NCBI GenBank assembly: GCA_001986395.2
Contig: MQVO02000017.1
Coordinates: 124,001 to 188,000 of the forward strand
Origin: Irpex lacteus
Taxonomy: Eukaryota > Basidiomycota > Agaricomycetes > Polyporales > Irpicaceae
DNA: 64,000 bases
Reading direction: 5' to 3'
The translations under genes were made by a program, and so were the position numbers. The notes below the pieces were generated by a model. It was given only the letters and a program-made list of their open reading frames with translations, did not search any database and was not told where the DNA came from. Below, one piece after another: positions 1 through 11,672 of the stretch. Within the stretch, counting starts at the first letter, position 1, and every line of letters begins with the position of its first letter.

Positions 1-1733
1 TCACCGTCTCTTATCCGGTTGTACTGGCCTTTTCGCTTCTGTCACTACGATCGCCCACCGATCACTCGTCGATCACCCTTCGATCGCACCCATGAACACC
101 TACGCCCATACAAGAGACACCGGGAAGCTTGCGGATCCCGGCACAAGTCCTGCGATGCTCGATTTTTCCCTTGATATACCACGATACCCATACAGCCGAT
201 TTCATGCTGGTTGTCGAGTCGCGAGGGCACGCACCGTGGTATGTTCGCTCCTGATTTGTAAACAGACGTACTGACCGAGATGCTTCAGCCAAGCAGTTAA
301 CTTTTACTGATGTCAATGCTCAAGTCTGCAGCTGCAGAGAATACTGCGGTAGCTCGTGGTGCCGGCCACATATCGCATTGCACGGGTGTGTCATCACTAG
401 CGTGGAAATGCATAGTGCGTCGCTTTTCATAAGTAGTCCGGATACCCAACGCAGCTGTCACAGAATATCGAAAACCGATGCAGGATCCTGGCGTTGCTTT
501 CACGATCAAGTGTTAACGTCCTAGCGGGCTGAGAAGAGTGAACTGGGTCTAATCTCAGCAATAGTACAGTGCATGTATCAGTGGTACGACTTGCCACTAC
601 AACCGTTCGCCCTCTGACAGATTTAGATACATATGTCGATAGAAAAACGAACATGCAGAGGTTGTCAGAGGTGTGGTAGCGCTGGAGATGTCCGTCGAAG
701 CGGTGGTCATGCCCCAACACGTCTCGTTCGAGGTTCGGGAGATAGGTGTGTAAGAGTCGCTTCATATAAGCACATATACGTTTCTAATCAACGGTGCATC
801 ACACAGTACAGAGGCTTGCGTAGTCCTCTTTGGTGCTTTTCGAGACCTGGCATTGTCACGGCCTCAGTCTACGATTGTATGGTGTGACTGCAGCATACTA
901 GTCATTCAGAGCCCACTTGAGAGTAGAGGAAAAATTCGACTCGGTAGACGTTTGAATACATCACGTGTCGATGCCGGAGGTTGGAGTGAACAATCAAGTG
1001 GGCATTCAATTGAAGATATTCGTATACTAGTCCCGAGTACATGATATGTGTTGCTACAGCTGCCATACAATGATTATCAATATTGCGTGAATTGTCGGAG
1101 GATGCGGTCCATAGTATGAGAAAGCGCGAAATAGAGTACTAGTTGGCGTAGGACTTGCTTCATACGAGCATGTAGCCCTTTCTGACACACAGTAGTACAG
1201 AAAATCGAGACCTGGCATTGCCACGATTCACGTGGCCACGGTCTCGGTCCACAATTGCAATGTGCAGTAGACACAAGCATACTACACGCCTAGTCATTCG
1301 TGGGTCGGTTGAGAAGCGGGAGACGATTGTGTAGATGTTAGTAGGTGTGGGCGTGCGGCTACATTACGCGTCGATAGCAGAGGTTAGAGCGAAGAAGTAA
1401 CGATTGAAGATAAGTATATTCGCATAAACGCGGTATCTGATGTGTGTTATTTAATTGGCTATGCGATCATCGTCGATATTTTGTGGGATGCTGAAGGGTG
1501 CAATACATATTAGAAAGCGCGGGATGTGATGGCATTGGCGGCCACATTGCTTGCTTCATTCGGTGATGATAGCGATGACGGCGACCTCGAGAACGCAGCG
1601 CAAAAGTGTGAAATGACATTCGACAAGGCGTATGGCAGCGGCTTGTTGATAGTGTCAGGTGCTATTACCGATATGCTGTATGTTAGCGACATAACTGTTG
1701 CGAGGGACAACACTGAGATGTACACACAGGGTG
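1..1733 (+). other. Partial unit left of copy A (module 3 and alpha flank)
   Basis: Enters in the middle of module 3 (ATCGCCCACCGATCACTCG at 50-68). It continues with the alpha-class flank, here with a partial internal duplication (640-900 and 1083-1300 resemble each other). The plus-strand frame 1526-1765 includes GDDSDDGDLENAAQ, the acidic segment also found in the B, C and G flanks. Coding is possible but unproven. Confidence 0.35.
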
Positions 1734-3531
1734 TCATTGTAACCTCCCTCGAATCATCTTCTTGAGCTGCGCTTGAAGTATGTGCAAGCTCTTCAAGACG
1801 TCCTGTTTGTACGAATGCCAAGTCGAGACCGGTGGGTCTGTCCAGATGCGACCTGACAGACTGAAATCAGTACTGCAAGCGTAGGAGCGATGTATCAGGC
1901 AACGCACCGTTAGGCTCCAGCGTGACTGGATCTACGCCCACTGCTCTACCCGCTTCCTCCTCGTACGCGAGCAGAATCTCGATAGTTTCATTCACCGGGG
2001 TAAGCACTCCAACGAAAGGTTTCACGGACTCTTTCATGCGGTCGAGGGATGCGAAGAGCAGTACACAGGCGCGGATGATGGAATGGGTCCTGGCGTGACC
2101 GATCAGAGCATCGAAGTTGGCGGGAAGGGAGTTGTAGATGTATGCGTGGATGCCCACCACGCTCAGGGCGGAGGCCGACCGGTCCGTGTAGGCTGATGTT
2201 TCTTCGAATACAAAATGGAATGGATACAGGTACATGGTTGTCGCTTGCTCCGAGACGTCGAATCCTGCAAGAGCGCTCGATGTCAGTACGCTCGATGGGA
2301 AGCGAATAGTGTCACTGATCATTCGATGCTCACCGATCTCCACGTAGGGATTTTTCTTGTCGCCCCACAGTAGCGTCATGAACTTGATCATCCACACACG
2401 CTCCTCGTCGCTGAGCCGGTGCAACGGGAAGTTTGGGTTCATCATCAGGGCTGTCAAAGCGACGTGGACAGAGTTGGTGCAGTCTCCTGTGGCCCGAATG
2501 AGCAGAGCGCGTGGTCTGCGTTGACAGGCGACTTTATTGGAGGCTTGTGGCAATGAGTACGTAGGAGTCTGCCCATCCCATGATATCCTGTCGAACTTGA
2601 TAGAGGTGGCGCCAGTAAAGGACCTGATGTATTTAGTAACATGATAGAATGACGGCAGATGGATATTTTGGAGGTGAACGTTACTCTGAAGGAATGAGCT
2701 CGGTACAACTATAAATGGCGGTATGCCCCAGTGGGGTGTGTCGAGCTTCGCAGGGCCAAAGCCATCCGGGACGTGATCGGTAATGGAGAAGCTTTGGAGC
2801 TTGTCTTTGATTACTGGAACATAGAGAAGATGGAGAAAAGAGCGTTGTCTGTCGTAGCGTTGAATAGCATATATCCCGTGGATGAGCTGGTGCACGGGCG
2901 TAAGCCTTGAAGACCCTCCGACGATGTATCGTCGGAATATCTCCGCGTCCTCGTAAGACTGTATCAACAGATTTCTATCCGAGAACATATGCTGCCGACA
3001 CCTGTTGGCCCAGAAGAGGCAGACGAGTGAGCAATGTTTGAGGTCTGCCAGAATATCGTCCGTGCTCGGTTCTCCTCGATTCCGAATGAGGTCTCTGCCA
3101 TATTTCCTGCGATCCTCATGCCGTTGTGAGACACGATCTACGTTGACGTAGAAGAGTATGTTCTCGAACAGCTCGGGTGGTACTCGTGATCCAAGCGATG
3201 TCCCCGGCTAGTACATTCACGGAATAAACTCTGTTAGTAAGACCTACATACCCTACTCGACTGTGTACTCACCTCGCTTTCTGTCGCTTTCTCCACCCTC
3301 CGCTCTTCTACTTCTGCATTTGCATGCGAGAGTGGTCCATCCGGATGCGTCGAATCTTGCATCAACGGTGTGTTGCCCTGGTCATACAAGTAATCAGCCG
3401 TCATCAGTATGTGCGACGATGCCGCTTAAATATGTACTCACTTGGCTATCCGCTACCTCTGACACGACTTCTACCAAGTCGAAACCCGAGGACGGGGATG
3501 ACCCATCGAGCAGCAATATATTTTGTATCAT
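1734..3531 (-). CDS. F-box protein, copy A (type I N-terminus, alpha C-terminus)
   Basis: Predicted to be a substrate receptor of an SCF-type ubiquitin ligase. I place five exons: 3442-3531, 3273-3377, 2334-3207, 1908-2264 and 1734-1852 (minus strand). They join in frame to 514 residues; the introns are 55-69 nt with GT and AG ends. Exon 1 starts MIQNILLLDG and exon 2 contains LMQDSTHPDG. Exon 3 opens with the F-box (VPPELFENIL, then CSLVCLFWANRCRQHMF; roughly residues 70-135), then carries KLDTPHWGIPP and DEERVWMIKFMTLLWG. Exon 5 encodes GRIWTDPPVSTW followed by a lysine-rich tail. The start is the first ATG after a TATA-like box at 3637-3647. The 69 nt intron between exons 3 and 4 is a multiple of three without a stop, so a retained-intron protein is also possible. 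The function beyond F-box recruitment is unknown. Confidence 0.85.
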
Positions 3532-3636
3532 TGCTGTGTGAGGACGTCAAAGGTAGTGGGGGAATGGAGGGCGTAGACGAGCAAAGAGAGAGGGTAAGAA
3601 AGGGTGGGATAGCTCCGCAACTATCGATGTGCCCAG

Positions 3637-3647
3637 GATATATGTGC
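3637..3647 (-). promoter_or_regulatory. TATA-like box of copy A
   Basis: On the minus strand this reads CACATATATCC, about 105 bases before the ATG. The same position in the other type I copies carries GGATATATATCC-like sequence, preceded by a conserved ACGTTCAT..CGGAGC stretch and followed by a pyrimidine-rich leader. That conservation supports a core promoter. Confidence 0.55.
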
Positions 3648-4472
3648 CCAGGCTCCGAGATGAACGTGGGATAGGAACCGCTTCTACGAGGACACGCTGC
3701 GATAAAGAAGCGTTGATATTGACAGGCCGTACAGCCTGAGGCCTCGTTGTCTAGAGAGATACAGCATTTAGCCGCCCTCAGCTCGTCTCGTCGTCGAAAC
3801 GTTCCACTCACCTGCAAAGCCAAGATGCCTCTCATCGAGCGATCCCCTTCAGGTCGACAATCTATCTTCTTGCCGCAAAACGTGAGATGGTCTGACTTGA
3901 ATGCGTGCAAAGTTATCAGAGATGAGCGTTTCGTTTCATCGCCTTGATTTCCATCTGGAACTGCCTATCAAAGCCTGTCAAATAGCACCTGCGCCTGACA
4001 CCCCAATACAGTGAATCCCACGCATAGCTTTCATTGACGGAAGCTGTATGTATGCCACAAGGTGAAAGTTAGGTGACCGACACGTTTCGTCTACGCCTAC
4101 GCGTACCTAGCAGTTCTAGATCGTTGAATATGCATGAGCTTCGCGATAGAGACAACGTATTCAGGAAATAAAAGACTGAAATGCTCACGTGCGAGTCTTA
4201 CTTGTTTCAAGTCATGCGCAGAATGCTCACGGATCCGCGGAGCGTTGCGCCACATGAGACGTGGTAATTATTGGTGGTTCGCCATGTGAGTGTTCGAACT
4301 GGTGCTATACATGAGGGATGACGGGCGATACTACTGGTCGAGTGCGGCGGCGATGAGCGATGACACGAAGCTGGGCTTGTAAGTTCCATGAAAATGTAAC
4401 AGCACAGAGCCGGTTGGCGAGCAACGACTGTCGGATTTACATACCATTGACTAGGATTAGGAAAGAAGACAT
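3648..4472. other. Spacer upstream of copy A
   Basis: I see no convincing gene here. The stretch beside the promoter (to about 3950) resembles the same position of other type I units, including a CCACGTTC-like motif near the TATA box. The rest has only short, unconserved open frames. Confidence 0.4.
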
Positions 4473-5130
4473 TCAGCAGCTTGGAAGCTGCAAAGCTGCT
4501 TCGATTGTATTTCGCCCTTGTGGCAAAGTATACGTTCTTGACCTTGTGTCGCCAGAACCCGTTTTCGAGTATTGGACATGCTTTGCGTACGTTTTTGAGC
4601 GTTCCTGGTCACTGTAATGAAAAACGGGTGGTTTGTATGCATTGAACACTGAGTGCGTTGTTTTCTGCAGGCAAGCCAATATTAGTGATCGTCGAGGGCT
4701 AGAGGGTCGCCACAAACGTACCATCTCCTCGATGCTTCCCGCCTCCTCGTATCCTGACGCTACCGCGGGTTTCGCTTGCCGAGTGATTCTGTGTGCGGAG
4801 GAAGAAGCGAAACATCGACGAAAAGACCTTTCCGAACGCTCATACCGACCAATGGTTGAGATGAACGAGCGGAAAGGACGAACTGACAGCGGGCAGGGGT
4901 ACGGTTGAGATCCACTCGCATTAAATAGGTCGCAGAAATGGTTGCAAACTTGCAGAGAGTCGGTAATGGTAGGGGAACAGGTTTTTTTGTCGATACTGCG
5001 CGGTGAAAGTCGTCTTGTGAGGGCAATACAAACCGTGGTGGCCTTAAGAGACACACAAAGTTGTGAGCGAGCCATTATCTGTACCATATAAAAAGCATAC
5101 GTACCTTCATATTCCGGACCATAAGCCTCC
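4473..5130 (-). pseudogene. Module 2 relic, unit A-B
   Basis: This is the equivalent of the second minus-strand module of the array. The frame with RPFRSFISTIGRYERSERS, shared with units B, E, F, G, H and I, is recognisable at the inverted repeat 4827-4877. After it the protein sequence leaves the family consensus (FGDVLSSLDAHVTAR in E, G and H). A possible donor GGTACGT lies near 5100. An open frame runs from 5087 to 4473, but the downstream exons seen in other units are not clear, so I treat it as a relic. Product unknown. Confidence 0.35.
4827..4877. repeat. CCTTTCCG inverted repeat, unit A-B copy
   Basis: Imperfect inverted repeat of about 22 bp arms around a short loop: CCTTTCCG at the left end and CGGAAAGG at the right, with CTCATACC and GAGATGAA inside. 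One copy occurs per unit at the same relative place. Confidence 0.75.
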
Positions 5131-6399
5131 GTCCAACACCCCTCCGTCCCTAATCCCAGTCATAATCTCCACCATCAGTTCGCTATGTTTCTTACCGCAA
5201 GAAGGCCTTCGACTTCGTGCCTTGATACTTATCCTCATAACATCGTACGGAAAGGGCTGTCTCGACGTCCAAAAAGGTTCTACATGTCAGTGCTCACAGG
5301 AAGAGCAGGTCGGCAGAGAGTGATGATTGCATGAGGAGAGAGTTGGGAGAACGAGAGGAAGGAAGAGCCGTAAGAGCCATAAGCGTCTCATCAGTAGCAA
5401 CGATAAGACCCGTACTTATTGTGGTAACGTTAGTTTCAGACTCCGCAAGTTGAGCGCCGGTGCATTATTTACTCGCTCGTCTATATCGCTCAATATTGCC
5501 ACTACTTCCACAACGACCACCATCGAAACCCTCACTCTCAGTCACTCCATCCATGACATCTCTCAGGCATTCACACAACCTCTGTTTGCCAAGATTCGGT
5601 CGCGCGCGCGCTCTTTGAGGCGAAGAACAATACAGGCCTGGCGGCTTCTTTCGATCCCTTCTGATCGTTTACGTCGACGAGAGCCAGCGTGGACGATGAG
5701 GAGAGATGGAATGATCACTTTGCGAAGGGTGCACAGGTATATGTGAGGTTGTGAAAGGTGCGTGGGTTGCGTTTTACCTGGGAGCAACCAACTCACCGTG
5801 GTCCTCGTAGCTCGCAAGAATAGGGCATGTCAGCTCCTGGATTGGGCATTATTGAACGTTTGGACCCCCTGTCAGCTGGTACACGCGCAAGGTGACAAAT
5901 CTTCAAGCTTCAAGAGTCATTTGGGAGATGATTTGGGCTCTTCGCCTCATTCGGATTGGCGACGTAATCGACTCCCGCCAGTCGACAGCTCGTGCGTGAG
6001 TGCCCTCATAGAGAAGCTGATCGCGAGGTACTGAAGCCTGGTTCTGGCGGAGTAGAGCGTGGTTGAATCTCTAAAGTTGTCAGAGAGATGTGGATGGTGA
6101 ATGCAGCTTAGCGCGGAGGATATGTCAGAGGTACGTTTGTTCTATTCAATGCAGGCACTCACGTTCGGTGGCTTTCGTAGCGTCAGTGGTTATGGACGAC
6201 CTCAAGATTGTCATCGATCCAGCCAGCGGCCCAGCCCATTCCCCCTCTCGCCAACATTGCAACTTGAACCTCGGTCCTGATCCTATCCGCGTTAGTCTCT
6301 ACTTCTCGTGGAGCTAATCTGCAAGATGATATTAGGCATGTATACAGACTTTTTAGACGCAAATTGAAGTGTTATTATCCAGTACTCGGTGACTTCAGG
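5131..6399. other. Middle spacer of unit A-B
   Basis: Holds a degenerate relative of the CGACGATCGTCG near-palindrome around 5650-5705 (GTTTACGTCGACGAGAGC followed by GGACGATGAGGAGAG). The same version occurs near 22645-22700 and 43735-43790. A block at 5860-6370 is repeated closely at 43930-44420 in unit F-G. No frame is convincingly coding. Confidence 0.4.
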
Positions 6400-7340
6400 C
6401 ACGCTGCTACCGGCGCCTGTAAAATTGCCTTATGAGGCAATCAGAAAAGCACTACGCCGCCCAGGCTCATGTTGTCGGTCTCTCGTATTCCCTACAACAT
6501 GATCTCTCACTGTCGTACCGACCTTCTCTCTCTTCGTCTGTGTGCTGCAAACCCCTCGTTCGCCCATATCGCTTGTCCATCGGCTCCTCGACTCGTCGCA
6601 TCCGCGAAGGTCCTGCCTTGAGCCTTATGGTTTACGAAGTCGACGTGCTCGTCCATTGTACTCAACGCCTGACATTTTGCGTGCGCGTCAATACACTCGG
6701 TCTCTGGGTCTCTTATTCGGCTGCCCTGGCCTCCTCGCTTCTGTCACTACGATCGCCCACCGATCACTCGTCGATCACCCTTCGATCGCACCATACACGC
6801 ACCTATGAACACGCACCCCACTCAAGATCGAACGGGATGCTCTATGTAGCCGTGCTCGTAGATCCGGTTTAAAGGCTTCCAACCCTCAACGTTTTCACGA
6901 TACTCGTACGGCCGATTTCATGCTAGTTACCGAGTAACTTCGCGACACAAGGGTACGTACTATGGTATGTTAGCTTCTAATTTGTGACCAGCCGTGCTGA
7001 CCGAGATAGTTCATGTAGGCGGTCAACTTTCACTGATGTCATCGCTCAAGTTTGTAGCTGCAGAGAATACTGCCGTAGCTCGTAGTGACAGTGCACGGAT
7101 GGATGCAGCGCGAGTCGGGCAAGGCCGCCACGAGTGGCAATACACGGTGTGTCGTTTTTTCATAAGCTCTGTCCATTTACACAACGCAGTCGTTATAGAA
7201 TATCGAAATCGATGCAGGATCCCTGAACGAATTGATGTCCTTCAAACTAGAATGAGCGCAAGATCTAGCCCAGCAATAGTACAGTACGTATATTGCTCAT
7301 ACGACTCGTCCCCGAAACCCTTCGTCCTCTGATGGACCTC
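6400..7340 (+). other. Module 3 (plus-strand gene-like module), unit A-B
   Basis: This conserved plus-strand stretch converges on copy B. It starts at ACCGGCGCCTGTAAAATTG and carries the run ATCGCCCACCGATCACTCG seen in every unit. A donor-like GTATGT at 6964 and an acceptor near 7006 (GACCGAGATAG) precede a downstream exon. That exon is open at 6994-7332 and aligns in frame with the H-I copy near 58405-58644 (VIEYRNRCRI against IVCRNRLRV). The 5' part is frameshifted relative to other units. Product not recognised. Confidence 0.35.
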
Positions 7341-8045
7341 AATATGTAGTTCGATAGCGAAACGAACATGCAGAGGTTATCAGAGCTGTGTTAGGGCGGG
7401 GGATATGTCTATGGAAGCGGTGGTCATGCCCCAACACGTCTCGTTCGAGGTTCGAGAGATAGGTGCGTAGGACCCGCTTCATATGACCATGTGGAGCTTT
7501 CTGATTGTCAGCACTTCACATGCATGCAGCAGAGGCTCGCGCAGTATTCGTTGGTGGTACTCGAGGCCCCGGGTGCAGTATCGGTCCACGATTACATTGT
7601 GCAACCACGGCATACTAGTCATCGGAAGTTAATTTGAGAGTAGAGGTAGAATCTTAGTCTGCAGACGTTCGAATACATCACGCGTCGATGGCAGAGGTTA
7701 AAGTGAAGAAGCAAGTGCGCATACAATTGAAGATAAGTGTAGTTTTATAGTCGCGAGTACATGATATGTATTGTCCAATTGCCTATACGATAAATCATGT
7801 AGATATCTTGTGCGATGTGCAGTACATATGAGGAAGCCCGCATTGAATATACTAGTCGTGTCACTTCGAAGTTCGTAATGACAGCGATGATAGTGATTTC
7901 GAGTTTGCATCACTTCTCTGCAAAGGGAGTGGCGGCAACGCGTATGGCGATTACGCCCGGGACATGACCGAGACCGTTGTATGCTGTGCGTTGGCCACGT
8001 AGCCGGTGTAGCCTGAGTATGTGACACAGAGTCTAAGATGCGGTG
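7341..8045 (+). other. 3' flank of copy B, alpha class
   Basis: The flank carries the alpha-class plus-strand tail. A frame reading VRNDSDDSDFEFAS at about 7870-7920 matches RNGNNDMDFENAA in the C and G flanks and GDDSDDGDLENAAQ in the A flank, and ends with a stop near 7999. It may be the last exon of module 3, a convergent gene ending within about 50-80 bases of the F-box stop. It could also be only a 3' UTR. Confidence 0.35.
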
Positions 8046-9859
8046 TCAGTGTAACCTCCCGAGTCGAGGTTTCTTCTCGAGCTGCCGTTCAAGTATGTGC
8101 AAGCTCTTCAAGTGCTGTTTTTCATACCTATCCGACTCCAGTAGGTCTGTCCAGATGCGACCTGATAAACTGAAATTAGTGCTGCAAGCGTAGGAACGAT
8201 GCAACAGGCGACGCACCGTTCGGCTCCAGTGTGACCAGATCCACGCTCACTGCCTTGCGCTCCTTCTTGGCCTCATATGCAAGAACGAGATCGATAGTTT
8301 CACTTGCAGGGCCGAGCAGTTGAACGAAAGGTTTTACGGACTCTTCCAGGTGACCGAGGGATTCAAACAGCAGTACCAGGGCGCGGATGGTGGGGTGGGT
8401 CCTGGCGTGATCGACCAGAGCATCGAAGTTGGCAGGAAGCCACTTGTACTCGTAGATGTATGCGTGCATGCCTACCACGCTCAGGGCGGAGGCCGACCGG
8501 TCCGTGGCTGGTGCTTCGTCGAATACGAAATGGAATGGGTCCAGGTACATGGTTGTCGCTTGCTCCGAGATGTTAAATTCTGCAAGAGCGCTCGACGTCA
8601 GTATGCTCGATGGGAAGCGAATAGCGTCACTGATCATTCGATGCTCACCGATTGACACCCAGGACTCTTGCTCATGGCCCCACAACAGCGTCATGAACTT
8701 GATCATCCACACACGTTCCTCGTCGCTGAGCCGGTGCAACTGGCAGTTCGGGTTCAACATCAGCGCTGTCAAAGCGAGGTGGGGAGAGTTGGTGCAGTCT
8801 CCGTGGGCCGAAATGCGCATAGAAAGTGGTCTGCGTTGACAGGAGATTGTACTGGAGACATGCGGTAGTGCTAGGGTCATCTGTCCGTCCCATGTTATCT
8901 TCTCGAATCTCACGAAACTGGCATGACAAAAGTGTCTGATATATTTGATAATGTGATAGAATGAGGGAAACTGGACGTTTGTGAGGACGACTCGATTCGG
9001 CAAGAATGAGCTCGGTACGACTGTATATGGCGGTATGCCCCAGTGGGGCGTGTCGAGCTTTGCAGGGTTGAAGCCTTCTGGGACGGGGCCGCTAATGGAG
9101 AGCTGTTCAAACTTGTCTTGAATGACGGGAAGATGGAGAAGATGAAGAAAAGAGGTTTGTCTCTCAGAGACTGTGGGAGCCCAGTCGCCGCTGTAGCTCT
9201 GAGTGACACGTATGAATTTAATGAGCTGGTGCACCGGCGTAAGTCTCGCACACCCTCGAGCGAAGTATCGCCTGAATGTCTCCGCGTCCTCGTAAGACTG
9301 GATCTGCAGCGTTGTTTTCAGGAACATATAGTGCCGACACCTGTTAGCCCAGAAGAGACAGACGAGTGAGCACCGTTTAAGATCGGTTAAAATGTCCTTC
9401 GGGCTTGGTTCTCCTCGATTCCGTGTAAGATCTCTGCCAATGCTCCGTAAAATGTTCTCGCGTTGCGAGACGCGATCTACGTTGACATAGAATAATATAT
9501 CGTCAAAGAGTTCGGGTGGAATGTGAGCAGCGAGCAATCGTACTGCCTATAGATGCAAGGAATAAATTCAGCAACACAGACCCTGCTTGATTGCGTACTT
9601 ACCTCGCTTTCCGTCTCTTTAGATACCACTGCCTCCAAGCCAGAATTCGCGTGCGAGAGTGGTCCATCCGGATGCGCCGAATCTTGCGCCACGGGTCTGT
9701 TAGCCTAGTTGTAAAGGCGAACGAGTGATGCTCAGCGTAGTCCTCGTAGCTGCCGGACTGTGTACTCGCCTCGCGTTCCGCTGGCTCAGACACTACTTCT
9801 ACCAAGTCGGAATGCAAGGACGAGGACATTTCACCGAGTTGCAAAGCATCTTGCATCAT
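8046..9859 (-). CDS. F-box protein, copy B (type I N-terminus, alpha C-terminus)
   Basis: Exons at 9770-9859, 9603-9704, 8649-9546, 8217-8579 and 8046-8161 join to 522 residues. Exon 1 is MMQDALQLGEMSSS... and exon 2 is its diverged duplicate (VAQDSAHPDGPLSH). The F-box lies at the start of exon 3 (IPPELFDDILFYVNV ... CSLVCLFWANRCRHYMF). The later landmarks KLDTPHWGIPP and LSDEERVWMIKFMTLLWG are intact. Exon 5 reads GRIWTDLLESDRYEK. Two oddities: the exon 1 donor is GC (GAG|GCGAGT) where the sister copies have GTGAGC, and the 69 nt intron between exons 3 and 4 can be read through. Predicted SCF substrate receptor; substrate unknown. Confidence 0.85.
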
Positions 9860-9955
9860 CGCTCTGTCAGAGCGTCGAAGGAGGCGAGGGAGCAGGGAGA
9901 CGAAGAACAAGGGAGTAAGAAAAGTGGGACAGCTCTGCTACTATCGATGGCTCGC

Positions 9956-9965
9956 GGTATATACC
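9956..9965 (-). promoter_or_regulatory. TATA-like box of copy B
   Basis: The palindrome GGTATATACC lies about 100 bases upstream of the ATG at 9859, at the conserved type I promoter position, with an ACGTTCATAACGGAGC stretch just upstream. Confidence 0.55.
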
Positions 9966-10159
9966 TTGAAGCTCCGTTATGAACGTGGGAAGAGAACCGC
10001 TCCCCAAGGACGTACGGAAGCTTCGATGCTGGAACGTTGGCAGGCTGTGCCTTCCTCGTTCCTGGGAAGAGATGGTTTCAGCCGCTCCCTGCAATTTGTC
10101 GATTTGTGTCTCCCTCGCAAGACCAATCCTTTACCACATCAAGACCGTATCGTTCTTGC

Positions 10160-11152
10160 CAACAGTCCATGCGATTCCGCTCTAAGGATTTAAACGAAAT
10201 ATTAGGACGGGTTCAGGTGCGGGCGTCCTGCTGCACAGCTCGCATTTCCATCTGGAAATGCCAATCACTATCAGATATGGACCAGATAGCTATCGTACAA
10301 GGGATAAAATCAACGTACCGCATTTCTGCGCTCACCGACCGCGGCCTGTGAATGATTTTGGAAGTCACAGGCTGAGATGGTGTGAACTTACATGGTCTCG
10401 TGGTTTCGTGGAGTCCGAACACGTTGCGCTCCTGCAAAAGCCGTCCCATGGATCTGGAGTCGTCAAAGTTGCGCGAGCTGCACGGTGGAGACAGTGTCGA
10501 AATCAAAACGGAGTAGTTTTTCACCTCAGTTGACGTACTCAGAATCGTGTGGTGCCATAGGTATACGAAACGTTGTTTCTCTAGGGAGTTGGGTGAGTAC
10601 TACGGCAAGGGTGTGACGACGCAGGGGATTACTGTGGACATACATTCGTGGGATTTATGAATCGTCGTAGCATATTTGATACTAAGAGACAGAGTCGAAT
10701 GAGCTATAGGTAAGTGACTGATATGCATCGTACCCAGCCTACCGGAACGGAGAATGAGGGTCTTCAAGGGCTTCTACGGATCACCTCATTGCGACAGAGA
10801 GTGCTTTTCTTACTTGCAGCACTCAGTCGAGTAACGGACACACTCTATGTACTCTCATGAGTGTCGCCAGTCAGTCGAACACCATGACAGGTGAACCAGG
10901 TGCATTTGGCAGATCGAGTGCTCTGCTCCGCTGATGAGAGGATCAGTCATCGTACACGACCGAAAGCCTTTCGTCGCTAACGCACCTATAATGGACTTCG
11001 CAACCTCAATCCTGCATATCACAGTAGCTTGACATGGACGTACATTCTCCGAGTTGAGCAATCCCATGTGTCACGAGAGGAGCTGCACATTGACGAACGT
11101 CCTTTCCGAACGCTCATACCGACCACTGGTTGGGATGAACGAGCGGAAAGGG
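10160..11152 (-). pseudogene. Module 2 relic, unit B-C
   Basis: Same-strand module upstream of copy B. It contains a conserved splice pair: donor GCG|GTACGT near 10317 and acceptor CCAG| near 10256. The following exon reads RWKCELCSRTPAPE in the frame shared with H and I. The upstream part includes the RPFRSFIPTSGRYERSERT frame at the inverted repeat, which stops soon after (FVNVQLLS). The parts do not join into a complete gene by eye, so it is probably decayed. Confidence 0.35.
11101..11151. repeat. CCTTTCCG inverted repeat, unit B-C copy
   Basis: CCTTTCCGAACGCTCATACC pairs with GGGATGAACGAGCGGAAAGG across a short loop; the outer 8 bp are perfect. Confidence 0.75.
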
Positions 11153-11672
11153 CGATGGTCGGCAGGTAGGGGTACAATCGAAATCCAAGTTCTTAGAATA
11201 AGTGACGAAAGCATTATACAGTCGATAGTGGCAGAGGGGGTATGGGTTGTTGTGGGTGCTGCGTCGCGATAGTCTTGTTGAGAGTGACAGCACGGATAGT
11301 CGACTTGAAGAGCTCATATGTCGTGAGCAGCACAATATCTGTGACAGATAGACAACCTACGCACCTTCGAGTCCTGAGCCACCGACTCCCGTCTAACGAT
11401 ACCTCCCGACCAGGATCCCACCATAGCCTCGACCGACGGTTCCGGCGTGGTACTTACGCCCTTACAGTGACCAGACCGCTGAGGACCTTCGCTTTGCGAT
11501 CTTGTTGTCCTTCTATGATCTTACGACAAGAGTGATTTCGATACCCAAAAGATTTCTACGTGCTCGTTGAGGGTGTGGCGAGCATGGAGTCGCGGCCATG
11601 TGAGGAGAGCCTGAGAGAGGAAGTTAGAGGTGATACTTAGGCTCAGTGTCAAACGGCCCGATCAGCGGAGGG
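11153..11672 (-). other. Module 2 upstream part, unit B-C
   Basis: A minus-strand frame around 11440-11540 (CRKIIEGQQDRKAKVLSGLV) matches the unit I stretch CRRVLEGRQNRKAEVVGDLV near 63060-63140. This supports an upstream coding exon of module 2. No complete gene can be built here. The right end abuts an inserted element. Confidence 0.3.

Noticed and set aside
1867..2988. A single 373-residue gene without introns for copy A
   Set aside because: The frame stays open only because the 69 nt intron is a multiple of three and the start ATG is internal. Comparison with the other copies shows the exon continues to 3207 with the F-box, plus two upstream exons and one downstream.
3446..3910. A 154-residue minus-strand protein
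   Set aside because: It overlaps exon 1 of copy A in another frame, is not conserved in the other units and crosses the promoter.
8304..8655. Plus-strand open frames antisense to the F-box exons (similar ones in every copy)
   Set aside because: They recur only because the F-box genes are repeated; they mirror the coding strand and have no splice or start conservation of their own.
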